A DNA stretch of 64,000 nt. Source: Clostridiaceae bacterium (GTDB lineage: Bacteria; Bacillota; Clostridia; Oscillospirales; Acutalibacteraceae). The position numbers were made by a program, and so were the translations under genes. Shown piece after piece: positions 1 to 8,775 of the stretch. The notes under the pieces were generated by a model. That model ran no database searches and was not told where the DNA came from. It saw only the letters and a list, made by a program, of their open reading frames with translations. Position 1 is the stretch's first letter, and every line of letters starts with the position of its first letter. The stretch spans positions 22,712 to 86,711 of the forward strand of contig CAJGBV010000005.1 of assembly GCA_904501755.1 (NCBI GenBank). Direction: 5' to 3'.

Positions 1-1
1 A

Positions 2-418
2 TTTCTAAGTATGGGCAATATTTTCTCTGACAATGCTGTTTTAAAAAGGGAAGTGACCTTTGAAAAGTCACGCTTTGATATTTATGTGAGGGATGGCGAA
101 AAAGAGGCTTTTGTGGAGGTGAAAGGGGTTACTCTTGAAAAAGACGGCGTTGCTTTGTTTCCCGATGCACCGACCGAAAGGGGTATTAAGCATATAAATG
201 AACTTATAATTGCTAAACAAAATGGTTATCGTGCAATAATTTTGTTTGTTGTACAGATGAAGGAAGTAAATGTATTTAAACCTAATGCTCAGATGCATCC
301 TGAATTTGCACAGGCATTAAAAAACGCTAAGGAAAAAGGTGTTGAAATTTATACTGTTGATTGTATTGTTACACCTGATTCAATAAAAATTGACGCATTT
401 ATTAAAACGGAGGTATAG
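2..418 (+). CDS. sfsA: SfsA family protein (C-terminal part, runs off left edge)
   Basis: The frame is open through the left edge, so only the last 138 residues are visible; complete SfsA proteins are about 230-240 residues. The hallmark strings VEVKGVTL and FPDAPTERG and the closing TPDSIKI are present. SfsA (sugar fermentation stimulation protein) has a nuclease-like fold and binds DNA in E. coli; its job in Clostridia is not established. The final codons carry the GGAGG that serves the esterase gene starting 2 bases later, so the two are probably cotranscribed. The ATG at base 11 is internal, not a start. Confidence 0.85.
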   Translation, partial: FLSMGNIFSDNAVLKREVTFEKSRFDIYVRDGEKEAFVEVKGVTLEKDGVALFPDAPTERGIKHINELIIAKQNGYRAIILFVVQMKEVNVFKPNAQMHPEFAQALKNAKEKGVEIYTVDCIVTPDSIKIDAFIKTEV

Positions 419-420
419 TT

Positions 421-1227
421 ATGGAAATAATAAACATGTGGAACAGTGTTGCGGGAGAGTGTCAGACAGAGCCGATACTGGAATACTATCCCACTACTAT
501 TATTAATAATTCTCCCAAAACAGCAGTTGTTATTTTTCCGGGTGGAGCCTATCGTGGCAGAGCTGTTTATGAAGGACAAGGGTATGCTCACTTTTTTAAT
601 TCACTTGGTATTGATGCTTTTGTGTGTCAGTACAGAGTGTGTCCTCATAGTTATCCTCTTTCCTTGCTCGATGCAAGAAGAGCTGTACAGTATATTCGCT
701 ATAATTGCGAAAAATTGGATATTAATCCCGAAAAAATCGGCGTAATCGGTTCATCGGCAGGAGGTCATCTTATTGCTTCTCTTTGCAATATTTATGATGA
801 TTTTTCCGATTATTTTGTCAAGAAAGATGAAATTGATGAAACGGAATATATGCCCAATTTCCATATACTATGTTATCCTGTAATTACATTTAAAGATTTT
901 GGACATCAGGGAAGCAAAGAAAATCTTTTAGGTGATAAAAAAGACGACAAACAGCTTGTTCGGTACCTGTGTATTGAGGACAGGGTTAATAATAAAACAC
1001 CTAAAGCATTTATATGGCATACCTTTGATGACTCGGGTGTTAATGTTAAAAACAGTCTTGTCTATGCAACCGCACTGAAAGATAATGGGATACAATGTGA
1101 AGTACATCTTTATCAGAACGGTCATCATGGTATGGGTCTTGCTCAAAACAGCAACAGCGTTGGACAGTGGACTACACAACTAAGAAACTGGCTTATACAT
1201 AATGACTTGATGGGTGGTGCAAAATAA
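421..1227 (+). CDS. alpha/beta-hydrolase, acetyl-esterase-like
   Basis: A 268-residue cytoplasmic serine esterase with no signal peptide. An oxyanion-loop motif FPGGAYRG lies at residues 39-46 and the nucleophile elbow GSSAGG at 110-115, with Ser112 the likely nucleophile. DDSG near residue 201 and the His of GHHGMG near 235 complete a plausible triad. This layout is typical of BD-FAE/acetyl-esterase proteins that remove acetyl groups from sugars. The start is set by GGAGG at about 409-413. Its stop overlaps the start of a deacetylase gene by one base (TAATG), suggesting a two-gene unit for deacylating imported carbohydrate. The substrate cannot be read from the sequence. Confidence 0.8.
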   Translation: MEIINMWNSVAGECQTEPILEYYPTTIINNSPKTAVVIFPGGAYRGRAVYEGQGYAHFFNSLGIDAFVCQYRVCPHSYPLSLLDARRAVQYIRYNCEKLDINPEKIGVIGSSAGGHLIASLCNIYDDFSDYFVKKDEIDETEYMPNFHILCYPVITFKDFGHQGSKENLLGDKKDDKQLVRYLCIEDRVNNKTPKAFIWHTFDDSGVNVKNSLVYATALKDNGIQCEVHLYQNGHHGMGLAQNSNSVGQWTTQLRNWLIHNDLMGGAK

Positions 1228-2093
1228 TGAAATATAGATATTTAAGATATCCAGGCGGAAAACCCAAGGCTTTGACTTTCAGTTATGATGATGGTTGCCG
1301 TTGGGATAAAGACCTTGCTCTCATTTTCAAGGATTATAATGTAAAAGCTACCTTTAATATCAACAGTGGGTATATGGGTAAAAGTGATTGGTATCTTACT
1401 AAAGAAGAGATTAAGGAATATATTATTGATAACGGATTCGAGATTGCTGTGCATGGAGATTATCATATTGCGCCGGGTGTGGTTCGTGCTATTGACGGCA
1501 TTAAGGATTGTCTTAATTGCAGACTAAATCTTGAAAAAGAATTTGGTGGAATTATAAGGGGAATGGCATATCCAAACAGTGGCATAAGAAAGCTTCTTAA
1601 CGGAGCAAGTTATGAAACGGTAAGAGATTATCTCAGCGACCTTGATATTGCCTATGCAAGAAGCCTTGGCGGAGATAATAATTCCTTTGATTTACCAACT
1701 GACTGGCTTAATTGGGTGCCTACGATGCATCACGATAACCCCAAATCGCTTGAGTGGGCAAGGGAGTTTGTTGATAGGAAAACAGAGGAAGGCTTTATCG
1801 CTTATCGTTTTCCAACCTTGCTCTATATATGGGGACATTCTTATGAATTTAATAATAAGAATAATTGGGAGCATATTCACGATTTGCTCAAAATCTTGGC
1901 TGATAAGGATGATATTTGGTACGCTACAAATATAGAGATATTTGAGTATGTTGAAGCATACAGCAGACTTGTTTTTTCTGCTGATGGTACTAAGATTTAT
2001 AATCCCACCGCCAAAACAGTATGGTTTTCACAGGACGGAGTTACTTATAGTATTTCACCTGACGAAACCTTATATATACCTTCACAAGATTAA
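1227..2093 (+). CDS. polysaccharide deacetylase (CE4/NodB-like)
   Basis: A 288-residue NodB-fold protein. Motif 1 is TFSYDDG (Asp21-Asp22), motif 2 is the metal-binding HGDYH (His76, His80), and motif 3 is represented by MAYPNSG. The family removes N- or O-acetyl groups from sugars with a divalent metal. There is no signal peptide or membrane segment, so it should act in the cytoplasm on short substrates rather than on the cell wall. It overlaps the esterase stop by one base and is followed directly by a strong hairpin terminator. Known CE4 substrates include xylan, chitin and peptidoglycan; which applies here is unknown. Confidence 0.8.
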   Translation: MKYRYLRYPGGKPKALTFSYDDGCRWDKDLALIFKDYNVKATFNINSGYMGKSDWYLTKEEIKEYIIDNGFEIAVHGDYHIAPGVVRAIDGIKDCLNCRLNLEKEFGGIIRGMAYPNSGIRKLLNGASYETVRDYLSDLDIAYARSLGGDNNSFDLPTDWLNWVPTMHHDNPKSLEWAREFVDRKTEEGFIAYRFPTLLYIWGHSYEFNNKNNWEHIHDLLKILADKDDIWYATNIEIFEYVEAYSRLVFSADGTKIYNPTAKTVWFSQDGVTYSISPDETLYIPSQD

Positions 2094-2105
2094 TTGAATA
2101 AAAAT

Positions 2106-2139
2106 ATACGGCACCAGCTACTTTTTGCTGGTGCCGTAT
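2106..2139. terminator. bidirectional terminator, deacetylase/ligA
   Basis: A perfect 13-bp stem (2106-2118 with 2127-2139) and 8-base loop lie between two converging genes. The T-rich flank on the right and A-rich flank on the left let it work in both directions. Confidence 0.75.
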
Positions 2140-2141
2140 TG

Positions 2142-4127
2142 TTATATTTCGTTTGTAAAGTCGTTTTCATAGAGAACGGGAACAGATAACTGAGTCGCTT
2201 TTGTCAGCTTACTTCCGGGATTTTCACCGCAAAAAACATAATCGGTTTTCGAGGATACGGAACTTATAACCTTAGCTCCCAAGTCTTCAAGTTTTTTGCT
2301 GAGTTCATCTCTTGAAAACTCTGAAAAAGTGCCTGTAATTACAATTTTTTTACCAAAGAACCTGGAATCTGAACTTTCTTTTTGTTCTTTCTTCTCTATG
2401 GTCAGAATTTTAAGCAGATTGGAAAACTCTTCAAGATTTTCATTGTCTGCAAACCAGTTGTGAATACTTTCATTCATTATTTCACCAAAGCCTTCTATCT
2501 GTGTAAAATCAAAACCGTTGTTTACTTCGGATATAAAGCTTTGAGCATCATTTAAAAATCTGTCTTCAATAAGCTTTGCCGTACTTTTGCCTATATGGTC
2601 AATATTCATAGCTACGAGAAGATTTGTTAGGGTAGTGTTTTTGGATGAATTAATGGCAGAAATAAGGTTGTTATATGACTTTTCGCCAAAACCCTCCATA
2701 GTTACTATTGAATCCTTGTGCTCACTAAGTGAGAAAATATCAGAAAGTCTTTTAAGCCAACCAAGAAGCATAAATTTTTCCAGAGTCTGTTCAGATAGTC
2801 CGTCAATATTAAGGGCGTGTTTGCTTACAAAGTGAGTGAATTTCTTGATTTTTTTGCCCGGACAATTTGGATTTTTACAGTATAAAACTTCGATAACCCT
2901 TGAGTTGTTCTCTGTAGTTGAAACTGTTGTATCGCCTGAACAAATAGGACAGCTATGTGGGTAGTCAAGATGATATTCGCCCTCGGTTGCAGAAAGATTT
3001 TCTTCTACATGGGGGATTATCATATTCCGTTTTGAAACTAAAATGGTATCGTCCTTTTTAAGCTTTAAATCCTTGATGAATGTCATATTGTGAAGGGATG
3101 CTCGTTCTACCACTGTATTGTCAATTTCAACTGCATCAAATATAGCAACAGGAGTAAGCTGTCCTGTTCGCGAAATATTCCAATCAATTTTGCTAAGCTT
3201 TGTCTGAAAATGCGGGTCACCAAATTTAAAAGCTATTCCGTCGCGAAAATGGTGAGCTGTTCTTCCAAGGGATGCTGAAAATACAGCATCGTCATAAAAG
3301 AATACGATTCCGTCAATGGGAAGTCCCAGTTTATTTGCTTTATCCTTGAGTGAATATATGGAATCGTTAATTGAGTCAATGGCTGTGTCGGTTTTTAGGG
3401 AAACTGATGGGATACGTGCAAAACCAAATTCCGTTAACTTATCCATACGTGCACTTCTTGAATTAATATATTGGAGTCCTTCGAGAACATTAAAAGGTAT
3501 AAACCTGACATTACGCTCTTTACATACAGAAGAATCAAGCTGACGGACAGAACCTGCTGCAAGATTACGCGGTGTGGAAAATCTGTCTTCATCATTATCA
3601 ATCTTTTCGTTTATCTCTTCAAAGGTAGCAATATCAATATATGCTTCGCCTGTAACACGTAAGGGATTTGTATATGGAATAGTTTTAGGAATATCGCAAA
3701 ATACCATTGCATTATGTGTGATTACCTCACCAACAGTGCCATCTCCTCGCGTAGAAGCCTGAGTTAAGCGTCCGTTCTCAAAAACAAGTTCCACGGTTAA
3801 TCCGTCTATTTTAAGTGCCAGATAGCCGTCGTTTGCCTCCAGCATTTTTTTAATTTCATTTACGTCTTTTGTTTTAGCAAGACTTAATAGAGGAATGTGG
3901 TGCGTAACTTTCGGAAGCTCACTTAACACCTCATGACCAACTCTTTGGGTAGGAGAGGCGGCAAGAATTATTCCTGTTTCCTTTTCAAGCAACGAAAGTT
4001 CGTCAAAAAGCTTATCATACTGTGCATCAGAAATTGACGGAGTGCTTAAATTATAGTATTCATCACTGCATTTTGCTAAAAATTCAACCAGATAGCGAAT
4101 GCGTTCTGCTTTTTCATTTATGCTCAT
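2142..4127 (-). CDS. ligA: NAD-dependent DNA ligase LigA
   Basis: A 661-residue NAD+-dependent DNA ligase that seals nicks in replication and repair. The N-terminal Ia domain is followed by the adenylation motif KIDG with Lys106 as the AMP-accepting lysine, STRGDG, and the nucleotidyltransferase motif IDGI. After the OB fold come a four-Cys zinc finger (CPIC ... CKNPNC, residues ~391-413), helix-hairpin-helix repeats and a C-terminal BRCT domain (~588-661). Length and domain order are normal. Its ATG overlaps the stop of the upstream AraC gene (ATGA), with AGGAGG inside the AraC 3' end, so translation looks coupled. Some Clostridia carry two LigA copies; whether this one is the only copy cannot be told here. 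Confidence 0.95.
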   Translation of the reverse strand: MSINEKAERIRYLVEFLAKCSDEYYNLSTPSISDAQYDKLFDELSLLEKETGIILAASPTQRVGHEVLSELPKVTHHIPLLSLAKTKDVNEIKKMLEANDGYLALKIDGLTVELVFENGRLTQASTRGDGTVGEVITHNAMVFCDIPKTIPYTNPLRVTGEAYIDIATFEEINEKIDNDEDRFSTPRNLAAGSVRQLDSSVCKERNVRFIPFNVLEGLQYINSRSARMDKLTEFGFARIPSVSLKTDTAIDSINDSIYSLKDKANKLGLPIDGIVFFYDDAVFSASLGRTAHHFRDGIAFKFGDPHFQTKLSKIDWNISRTGQLTPVAIFDAVEIDNTVVERASLHNMTFIKDLKLKKDDTILVSKRNMIIPHVEENLSATEGEYHLDYPHSCPICSGDTTVSTTENNSRVIEVLYCKNPNCPGKKIKKFTHFVSKHALNIDGLSEQTLEKFMLLGWLKRLSDIFSLSEHKDSIVTMEGFGEKSYNNLISAINSSKNTTLTNLLVAMNIDHIGKSTAKLIEDRFLNDAQSFISEVNNGFDFTQIEGFGEIMNESIHNWFADNENLEEFSNLLKILTIEKKEQKESSDSRFFGKKIVITGTFSEFSRDELSKKLEDLGAKVISSVSSKTDYVFCGENPGSKLTKATQLSVPVLYENDFTNEI

Positions 4128-5032
4128 TGTGCGTCCTCCTGTCTTAAAATAGAGGTTTTGTATCTTTTGGGTGTCTGACCTGTATATTTTTTAAAGGCTC
4201 TGTTGAAATTGGGGCAGTTGTTGAAACCACATTTAAGTGCAACAGAAATTACAGAGTCGGTTGGGCTTTCAATCAGAAGCTGTGTTGCAAGTCGTATTCG
4301 CTTTTCGATTATATAATCCCAAAGACGTATGCCGGTATGCTCTCTGAAAATATTTGAAAGATAATTTGGACTTAGCTCCGCAATAGTTGATATTTTTTCA
4401 AGAGTAAGCTCGTCGGTTAAATGTGAATCAATATAATCAAAAGCCTTCTTTAAAGATTTGTGCAGCTTAATATTAGCATCGTTATTCTTTTTTTCTATTT
4501 TAATGTCGCAATAATTAGTGTTTCCTGCAATAATTAAAATTATGTCAAGACAGGTTCTAAGTACAGAAATCTCGTAACCTTGTTTTTTAGTTGCAAAGTC
4601 CTCACTGATGGTTGACATTTGGTTACGTATAGCCTGCGCAATGGGGTTGGACCCAACAATACGGTTATCGAAATACTCAGAGTGAGATGTGAAAAAGCTA
4701 TAAGCATCAAGTAGGGAAGAGTAGGGCATAAATGCATTGAATGTATCGGCATCGATTTGCAGCACCAAAAACATTGCATTGCTGTCGGAGGTAATAATCT
4801 CTTTATCGTCATTTTGTGAAAAAATAAGTATATCGCCCTGATGAAGATTAAAGGTACGGGAGGAAGTTTCTACATTACAATGTTGTGACTGAAGACACCA
4901 AATTTCAAAGTATGAGTATTGATTCGCAAACCTTGTGTGCATACCTGCAAAAATAGTGTTACTGGTAAGCCTTAAAACTATGTCGCCTTCCTTATTGTAT
5001 ATGTAATTGTCAATAGCTTTGAGAGTATGCAT
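4124..5032 (-). CDS. AraC-family transcriptional regulator
   Basis: A 302-residue regulator with an N-terminal cupin-like ligand domain (roughly residues 15-150) and a C-terminal double helix-turn-helix (roughly 205-300) ending in the AraC signature region NFNRAFKKYTGQTPKRYK. I place the start at the ATG at 5032 because AAAGGTG lies 7 bases upstream; an upstream in-frame start at 5065 lacks such a site. It is divergent from the large sugar-uptake operon beginning at 5390 and is the obvious candidate regulator of it. It shares a transcript with ligA, which is an odd partner. Confidence 0.88.
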   Translation of the reverse strand: MHTLKAIDNYIYNKEGDIVLRLTSNTIFAGMHTRFANQYSYFEIWCLQSQHCNVETSSRTFNLHQGDILIFSQNDDKEIITSDSNAMFLVLQIDADTFNAFMPYSSLLDAYSFFTSHSEYFDNRIVGSNPIAQAIRNQMSTISEDFATKKQGYEISVLRTCLDIILIIAGNTNYCDIKIEKKNNDANIKLHKSLKKAFDYIDSHLTDELTLEKISTIAELSPNYLSNIFREHTGIRLWDYIIEKRIRLATQLLIESPTDSVISVALKCGFNNCPNFNRAFKKYTGQTPKRYKTSILRQEDAQ

Positions 5033-5161
5033 AAAAACACCTTTTAGTTGATAAAATTTATACAAATATTTGAAAATTTAAATATTTTATGATTCGAAAC
5101 TTGACGATTTTGGTTAATATTTCAATGATGTTGTGCAATATTTACATCAAAAACCCTTAAA

Positions 5162-5190
5162 ATTATACACTTCGTTAATTAAAATGTCAA
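5162..5190 (-). promoter_or_regulatory. promoter for araC-like gene and ligA
   Basis: On the minus strand, TTGACA and TATAAT are separated by exactly 17 bases: a full consensus SigA promoter. It gives a leader of about 120 bases before the regulator start. Confidence 0.75.
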
Positions 5191-5201
5191 TGAAATTAAC
5201 A

Positions 5202-5268
5202 AAATCAACAAATGGTGTTTAAGAATTCGTAATATTTTTTATAAAATTCGGTATATATTTGTTGATTT
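5202..5268. promoter_or_regulatory. 12-bp inverted repeat, candidate operator
   Basis: AAATCAACAAAT (5202-5213) recurs as its reverse complement ATTTGTTGATTT (5257-5268). Centre spacing is 55 bp, about five helical turns. It sits between the divergent AraC gene and the sugar-uptake operon. The right arm overlaps a weak plus-strand promoter candidate, TTGATT (5262-5267), 17 bases, TATGCT (5285-5290). I see nothing else convincing in the 357-base gap 5033-5389. Confidence 0.45.
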
Positions 5269-5389
5269 GGTGAGTGAAAAATAGTATGCTATATAGGAAC
5301 TATAATGCATTAATGGGTTATTTTGTCTTTTTATAGATAATTTTGCGTTTAATACACAGTATTAATATATTAAAAGGTGTGGCAAAGCT

Positions 5390-5746
5390 ATGAATTATAT
5401 TTTTAAAATGTTAATTGTTTTTCTTTTGAGTCTTGTTTTGATTTTCTGCCTTGCGGCTTGTAATAATGGTGAGAAGGGCGACAACCCATCTTCTGATATT
5501 TCGTCAAGTGATAAGACAGATACTTCTTCAAATTCATCTTCTCTTTCAGGCGGTGAGGATGGAGGTATTGATGTTAATGACATTTTAGGCGAAAATCCGT
5601 CTTCCTCTGAGGAGGGTTCGGGCTCCGGTTCGGATAAGTCTTCTTCTGAAAATGAATCATCATCTTCTTCCTCCTCCTCATCTTCATCTAATGTTGACAG
5701 TAGCTTTAACTATGAGGATAAGTCAGTGTGGACCGATCCGGTTTAA
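5390..5746 (+). CDS. small Ser-rich lipoprotein of unknown function
   Basis: A 118-residue protein with a signal peptide ending in the lipobox LAAC (Cys near residue 24), so it should be lipid-anchored outside the membrane. The mature part is low complexity: Ser, Gly, Glu and Asp rich, with a run of ten serines, and no recognisable domain. AAGGTG lies about 10 bases upstream of the ATG. It is the first gene of the sugar-uptake operon, 63 bases before the binding protein. A surface spacer or tether is a guess; I do not recognise a family. Confidence 0.65.
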   Translation: MNYIFKMLIVFLLSLVLIFCLAACNNGEKGDNPSSDISSSDKTDTSSNSSSLSGGEDGGIDVNDILGENPSSSEEGSGSGSDKSSSENESSSSSSSSSSSNVDSSFNYEDKSVWTDPV

Positions 5747-5809
5747 AATTTGCTAATATTTACAGCAAAAGCTGTATTAGATATTAAATCTATATGCGAG
5801 GGTGGCAAA

Positions 5810-8755
5810 ATGAAAAAGAAATCATTGCGCTTGTTGGCGTGGCTGTTAGTATTGCTAATATTGGTTTCGTCGGCTTCCATTTCTATAATGGCAGCTCCGG
5901 ATAATGAGCAAACTACAGACACAAATGTTGATGCATCTGCTGTAGATGTCGTTGTTTCTGGTACGGACTATGTTTCCTATCAAAACAAAAACGCTTCTGC
6001 AAATAAAGCTGCTGAGGATATTGTTATCCCCGGTGTAAGCTATACTTCAGAAAGCAACAGCGATGTAAAGGTTGGCGAAATCTACGGTGAGAAGGATGTT
6101 CTCATTTGGGAAAGCCAGAAGGGAAGTGTCAGCTATACATTCAATGTACCTGCTGATGCTACATATAATTTAACACTTGAATATGTCCTTCTTGACTCTT
6201 CCGAGAGAGATTTGGATTTCGGTATTATGATAGACGGAGAATTTCCTTTTGATGAGGCAAACCGTCTTGAATTGCCGAGAATGTGGGTTGACGCTACCGA
6301 TGTTCGTGTAGACGAAGTTGGCAACCAGTTTGCTGCTGAACAGATTTCCTATGAGGGATTTGTTAAAAAGTCTGCATTTGATGCTTCCGGTGCTTCGGTT
6401 TATCCTATGGAGTTCTTTATGGCAGCAGGTACCCGCACTGTTACACTTGTTGTAAATTCGGAAGCATTGGCTATTAAGAGTGTTGCTCTTACCGTGCCCG
6501 ATTCGAAAGTGCTGTCTTATAGTGAAGTTGCTGCTCAGTATACCGCTAAGGGATATAAGAGTGCTACCGGTGAACCTGTAGTTATCGAGGGTGAAAACGC
6601 AGACCTTAAGAGTACAAGGTCTTTGGTTCCTTATGCAGATAACTCTTCTAACCTTGTAACTCCTTCCAGCCCCACCATTTCTCAGATAAATTACATCGGC
6701 GGTGTTAACTGGAAGCTTCCTAACGAAGAAATTTCTTGGTATATTGATGTGCCTGAGGATGGTCTTTATAAGTTAGGTATAAAGTTCAAACAGGATCAGG
6801 TTATTAACGGATTTTCTTACCGTCATCTTCGTATTGACGATAAAACACCTTTTGCTGAGTGTACAAACCTTCAATTCAATTATGATACCGGTTGGCAGAA
6901 TTTTGAGTTTGGCGATGAAAACGGCAGCTACGATTTCTATCTTACTGCCGGAACTCATAAGCTTTCTCTTTCCGGTACTTTGGGTAATCTTGCCCCCTCT
7001 TACTATACATTTAAAGAAATAACCTCTAACATCGGTAATCTTTATCTTGAAATTGTTATGATTACCAGTGAGTCACCTGACCGTAATCGTGACTATGAGT
7101 TATTCAAAACTATACCTCAGTTTAATGAGCGTCTTACTCAGTATTCTGATGACCTTAAAGCTTTGGTTGCTGAAATGCAGGAGCTTTCCGGTGAAAAGGG
7201 AAGTAGTTATATAGCTGCAATGAACAATATGGTGCGTGTTCTTAATTCTATGGTTAAGGAAAAATACGAGTCTCACCTTTATGTATCTGACTATTTCACT
7301 CAGTATACCACTCTTAGCTCATGGCTTTACGAAATGCAGGCAATGGCTCTTTGCGTAGACCAGATTCAGTTGGTTCCCTCTGAGTCCGATTTTAATTTCA
7401 AGAAAACTAATTTCTTTAATAATCTTGCTTTTGGCACTCGTCGTTTCCTTGCTTCTTTTGATGAAGCATACAGCAGAATTTCTGTTTCAAAGGAAGGCAG
7501 TAAATCTATAAAGATTTGGGTAAACTGGGGACGTGATCAGGCACAGGTTCTTAACAATCTTATAAATGAGTCCTTTGTGCCTTATGCTGAACAGGAACTT
7601 GGCTATCCCGTAACGGTAAATCTTGAACTTGTTAACGCTGATATAATCAAGGGTATGCTTTCAGGTAATGCACCTGACCTTTCTCTGCACATGGCACGTT
7701 CTACTCCTGTTAACCTTGCACTTCGTGGTGCACTTGTTGACCTTACTCAATTTGAGGATTATGAGGAAACTCTTTCACGTTTCGGCGATACTGCTTCTAT
7801 TCCTTACGAATATAATGGCGGTGTATATGCACTTCCTGACCAGCAGTCATTCTACATAATGTTCTATAGAACCGACCTGTTTAAACAGCTTGGTATTGAA
7901 CCTCCTACACTTGATGACCCTTGGACTTGGGAAGAGTTCCTTGCAGTTACTGCTGTACTTCAGCGTAATAATATGAATTCTTATCTGCCTTATACTAAGA
8001 TTTCAAATGCTGCTGTTGTTAATACCGGTGTTGGTGGTCTTAGCTTGTTCTGTTCCGTTCTTATGCAGTACGGTGGAGATATTTATAATGAGGCAAGAAA
8101 TTATTGTCTTCTTGACTCTGCAACCTCTCTTAAGGCGTTCTCGTATTGGACTGATATGTATACCAAATATAAGATTCCTACTGAAGCGAGCTTCTATAAC
8201 CGTTTCCGTGTAGGTACTATGCCTCTTGGTATTATGGCGTACACACAGTACACCACACTTGCTGAAGCTGCTCCTGAAATCGCAGGACGTTGGGCTATAG
8301 CTACAATCCCCGGTGTTGAAAGAACTGACGAGCAGGGTAATACCTATGTTGACCAGACAATTTCCGGCTCGGGTACAGGTTGTTCCATCCTTGAAACAAG
8401 TGAAAATCAGCTTGAAGCATGGACTTTCCTTAAGTGGTGGACATCCGCTGATACACAGTCACGTTATAATACTAACGTTGAATCTATAATCGGTACAATT
8501 TCCCGTATTACTACTGCTAACCTTAAGGCTTTTGAGGATATGGCTTGGGAACGTAGTGACCTTGAAATTCTTCTCAAACAGCGTGAATGGATTGTAGAGG
8601 TTCCTGAGGTTCCGGGTAGTTATTATGTATCCCGTTCTGTTGACCAGGCGTATTGGAATGTTGTTAATGCAGAAAATACTGCTAAAGATGCGCTTACTAA
8701 ATGGGCTCTTGAGGCTAATAACGAAATTGAGCGTAAAATTGCTGAATACAGCTGA
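5810..8755 (+). CDS. giant extracellular solute-binding protein with carbohydrate-binding-like modules
   Basis: A 981-residue secreted protein, more than twice the normal size for a family 1 sugar-binding protein. A signal peptide (residues 1-29, ending in SIMAA) is followed by two beta-sandwich modules (about 65-225 and 255-410). The second has CBM6/35-like strings such as VVIEGENA and LTAGTHKLSLSG. A helical linker follows, then a typical solute-binding domain from about residue 565 to the end. No lipobox is visible, so anchoring may depend on the linker or on partner lipoproteins. The start at 5810 is set by GAGGGTGG at 5798-5805; earlier in-frame codons have no such site. Two permease genes follow directly. 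Confidence 0.82.
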   Translation: MKKKSLRLLAWLLVLLILVSSASISIMAAPDNEQTTDTNVDASAVDVVVSGTDYVSYQNKNASANKAAEDIVIPGVSYTSESNSDVKVGEIYGEKDVLIWESQKGSVSYTFNVPADATYNLTLEYVLLDSSERDLDFGIMIDGEFPFDEANRLELPRMWVDATDVRVDEVGNQFAAEQISYEGFVKKSAFDASGASVYPMEFFMAAGTRTVTLVVNSEALAIKSVALTVPDSKVLSYSEVAAQYTAKGYKSATGEPVVIEGENADLKSTRSLVPYADNSSNLVTPSSPTISQINYIGGVNWKLPNEEISWYIDVPEDGLYKLGIKFKQDQVINGFSYRHLRIDDKTPFAECTNLQFNYDTGWQNFEFGDENGSYDFYLTAGTHKLSLSGTLGNLAPSYYTFKEITSNIGNLYLEIVMITSESPDRNRDYELFKTIPQFNERLTQYSDDLKALVAEMQELSGEKGSSYIAAMNNMVRVLNSMVKEKYESHLYVSDYFTQYTTLSSWLYEMQAMALCVDQIQLVPSESDFNFKKTNFFNNLAFGTRRFLASFDEAYSRISVSKEGSKSIKIWVNWGRDQAQVLNNLINESFVPYAEQELGYPVTVNLELVNADIIKGMLSGNAPDLSLHMARSTPVNLALRGALVDLTQFEDYEETLSRFGDTASIPYEYNGGVYALPDQQSFYIMFYRTDLFKQLGIEPPTLDDPWTWEEFLAVTAVLQRNNMNSYLPYTKISNAAVVNTGVGGLSLFCSVLMQYGGDIYNEARNYCLLDSATSLKAFSYWTDMYTKYKIPTEASFYNRFRVGTMPLGIMAYTQYTTLAEAAPEIAGRWAIATIPGVERTDEQGNTYVDQTISGSGTGCSILETSENQLEAWTFLKWWTSADTQSRYNTNVESIIGTISRITTANLKAFEDMAWERSDLEILLKQREWIVEVPEVPGSYYVSRSVDQAYWNVVNAENTAKDALTKWALEANNEIERKIAEYS

Positions 8756-8775
8756 GAAAGGAGGAACTGATACTT

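Noticed and set aside
5262..5290. A strong promoter for the sugar operon
   Set aside because: TTGATT-17-TATGCT is weak and other weak candidates (TATAAT at 5301) lack a -35; I list it only within the operator region, not as a separate promoter.
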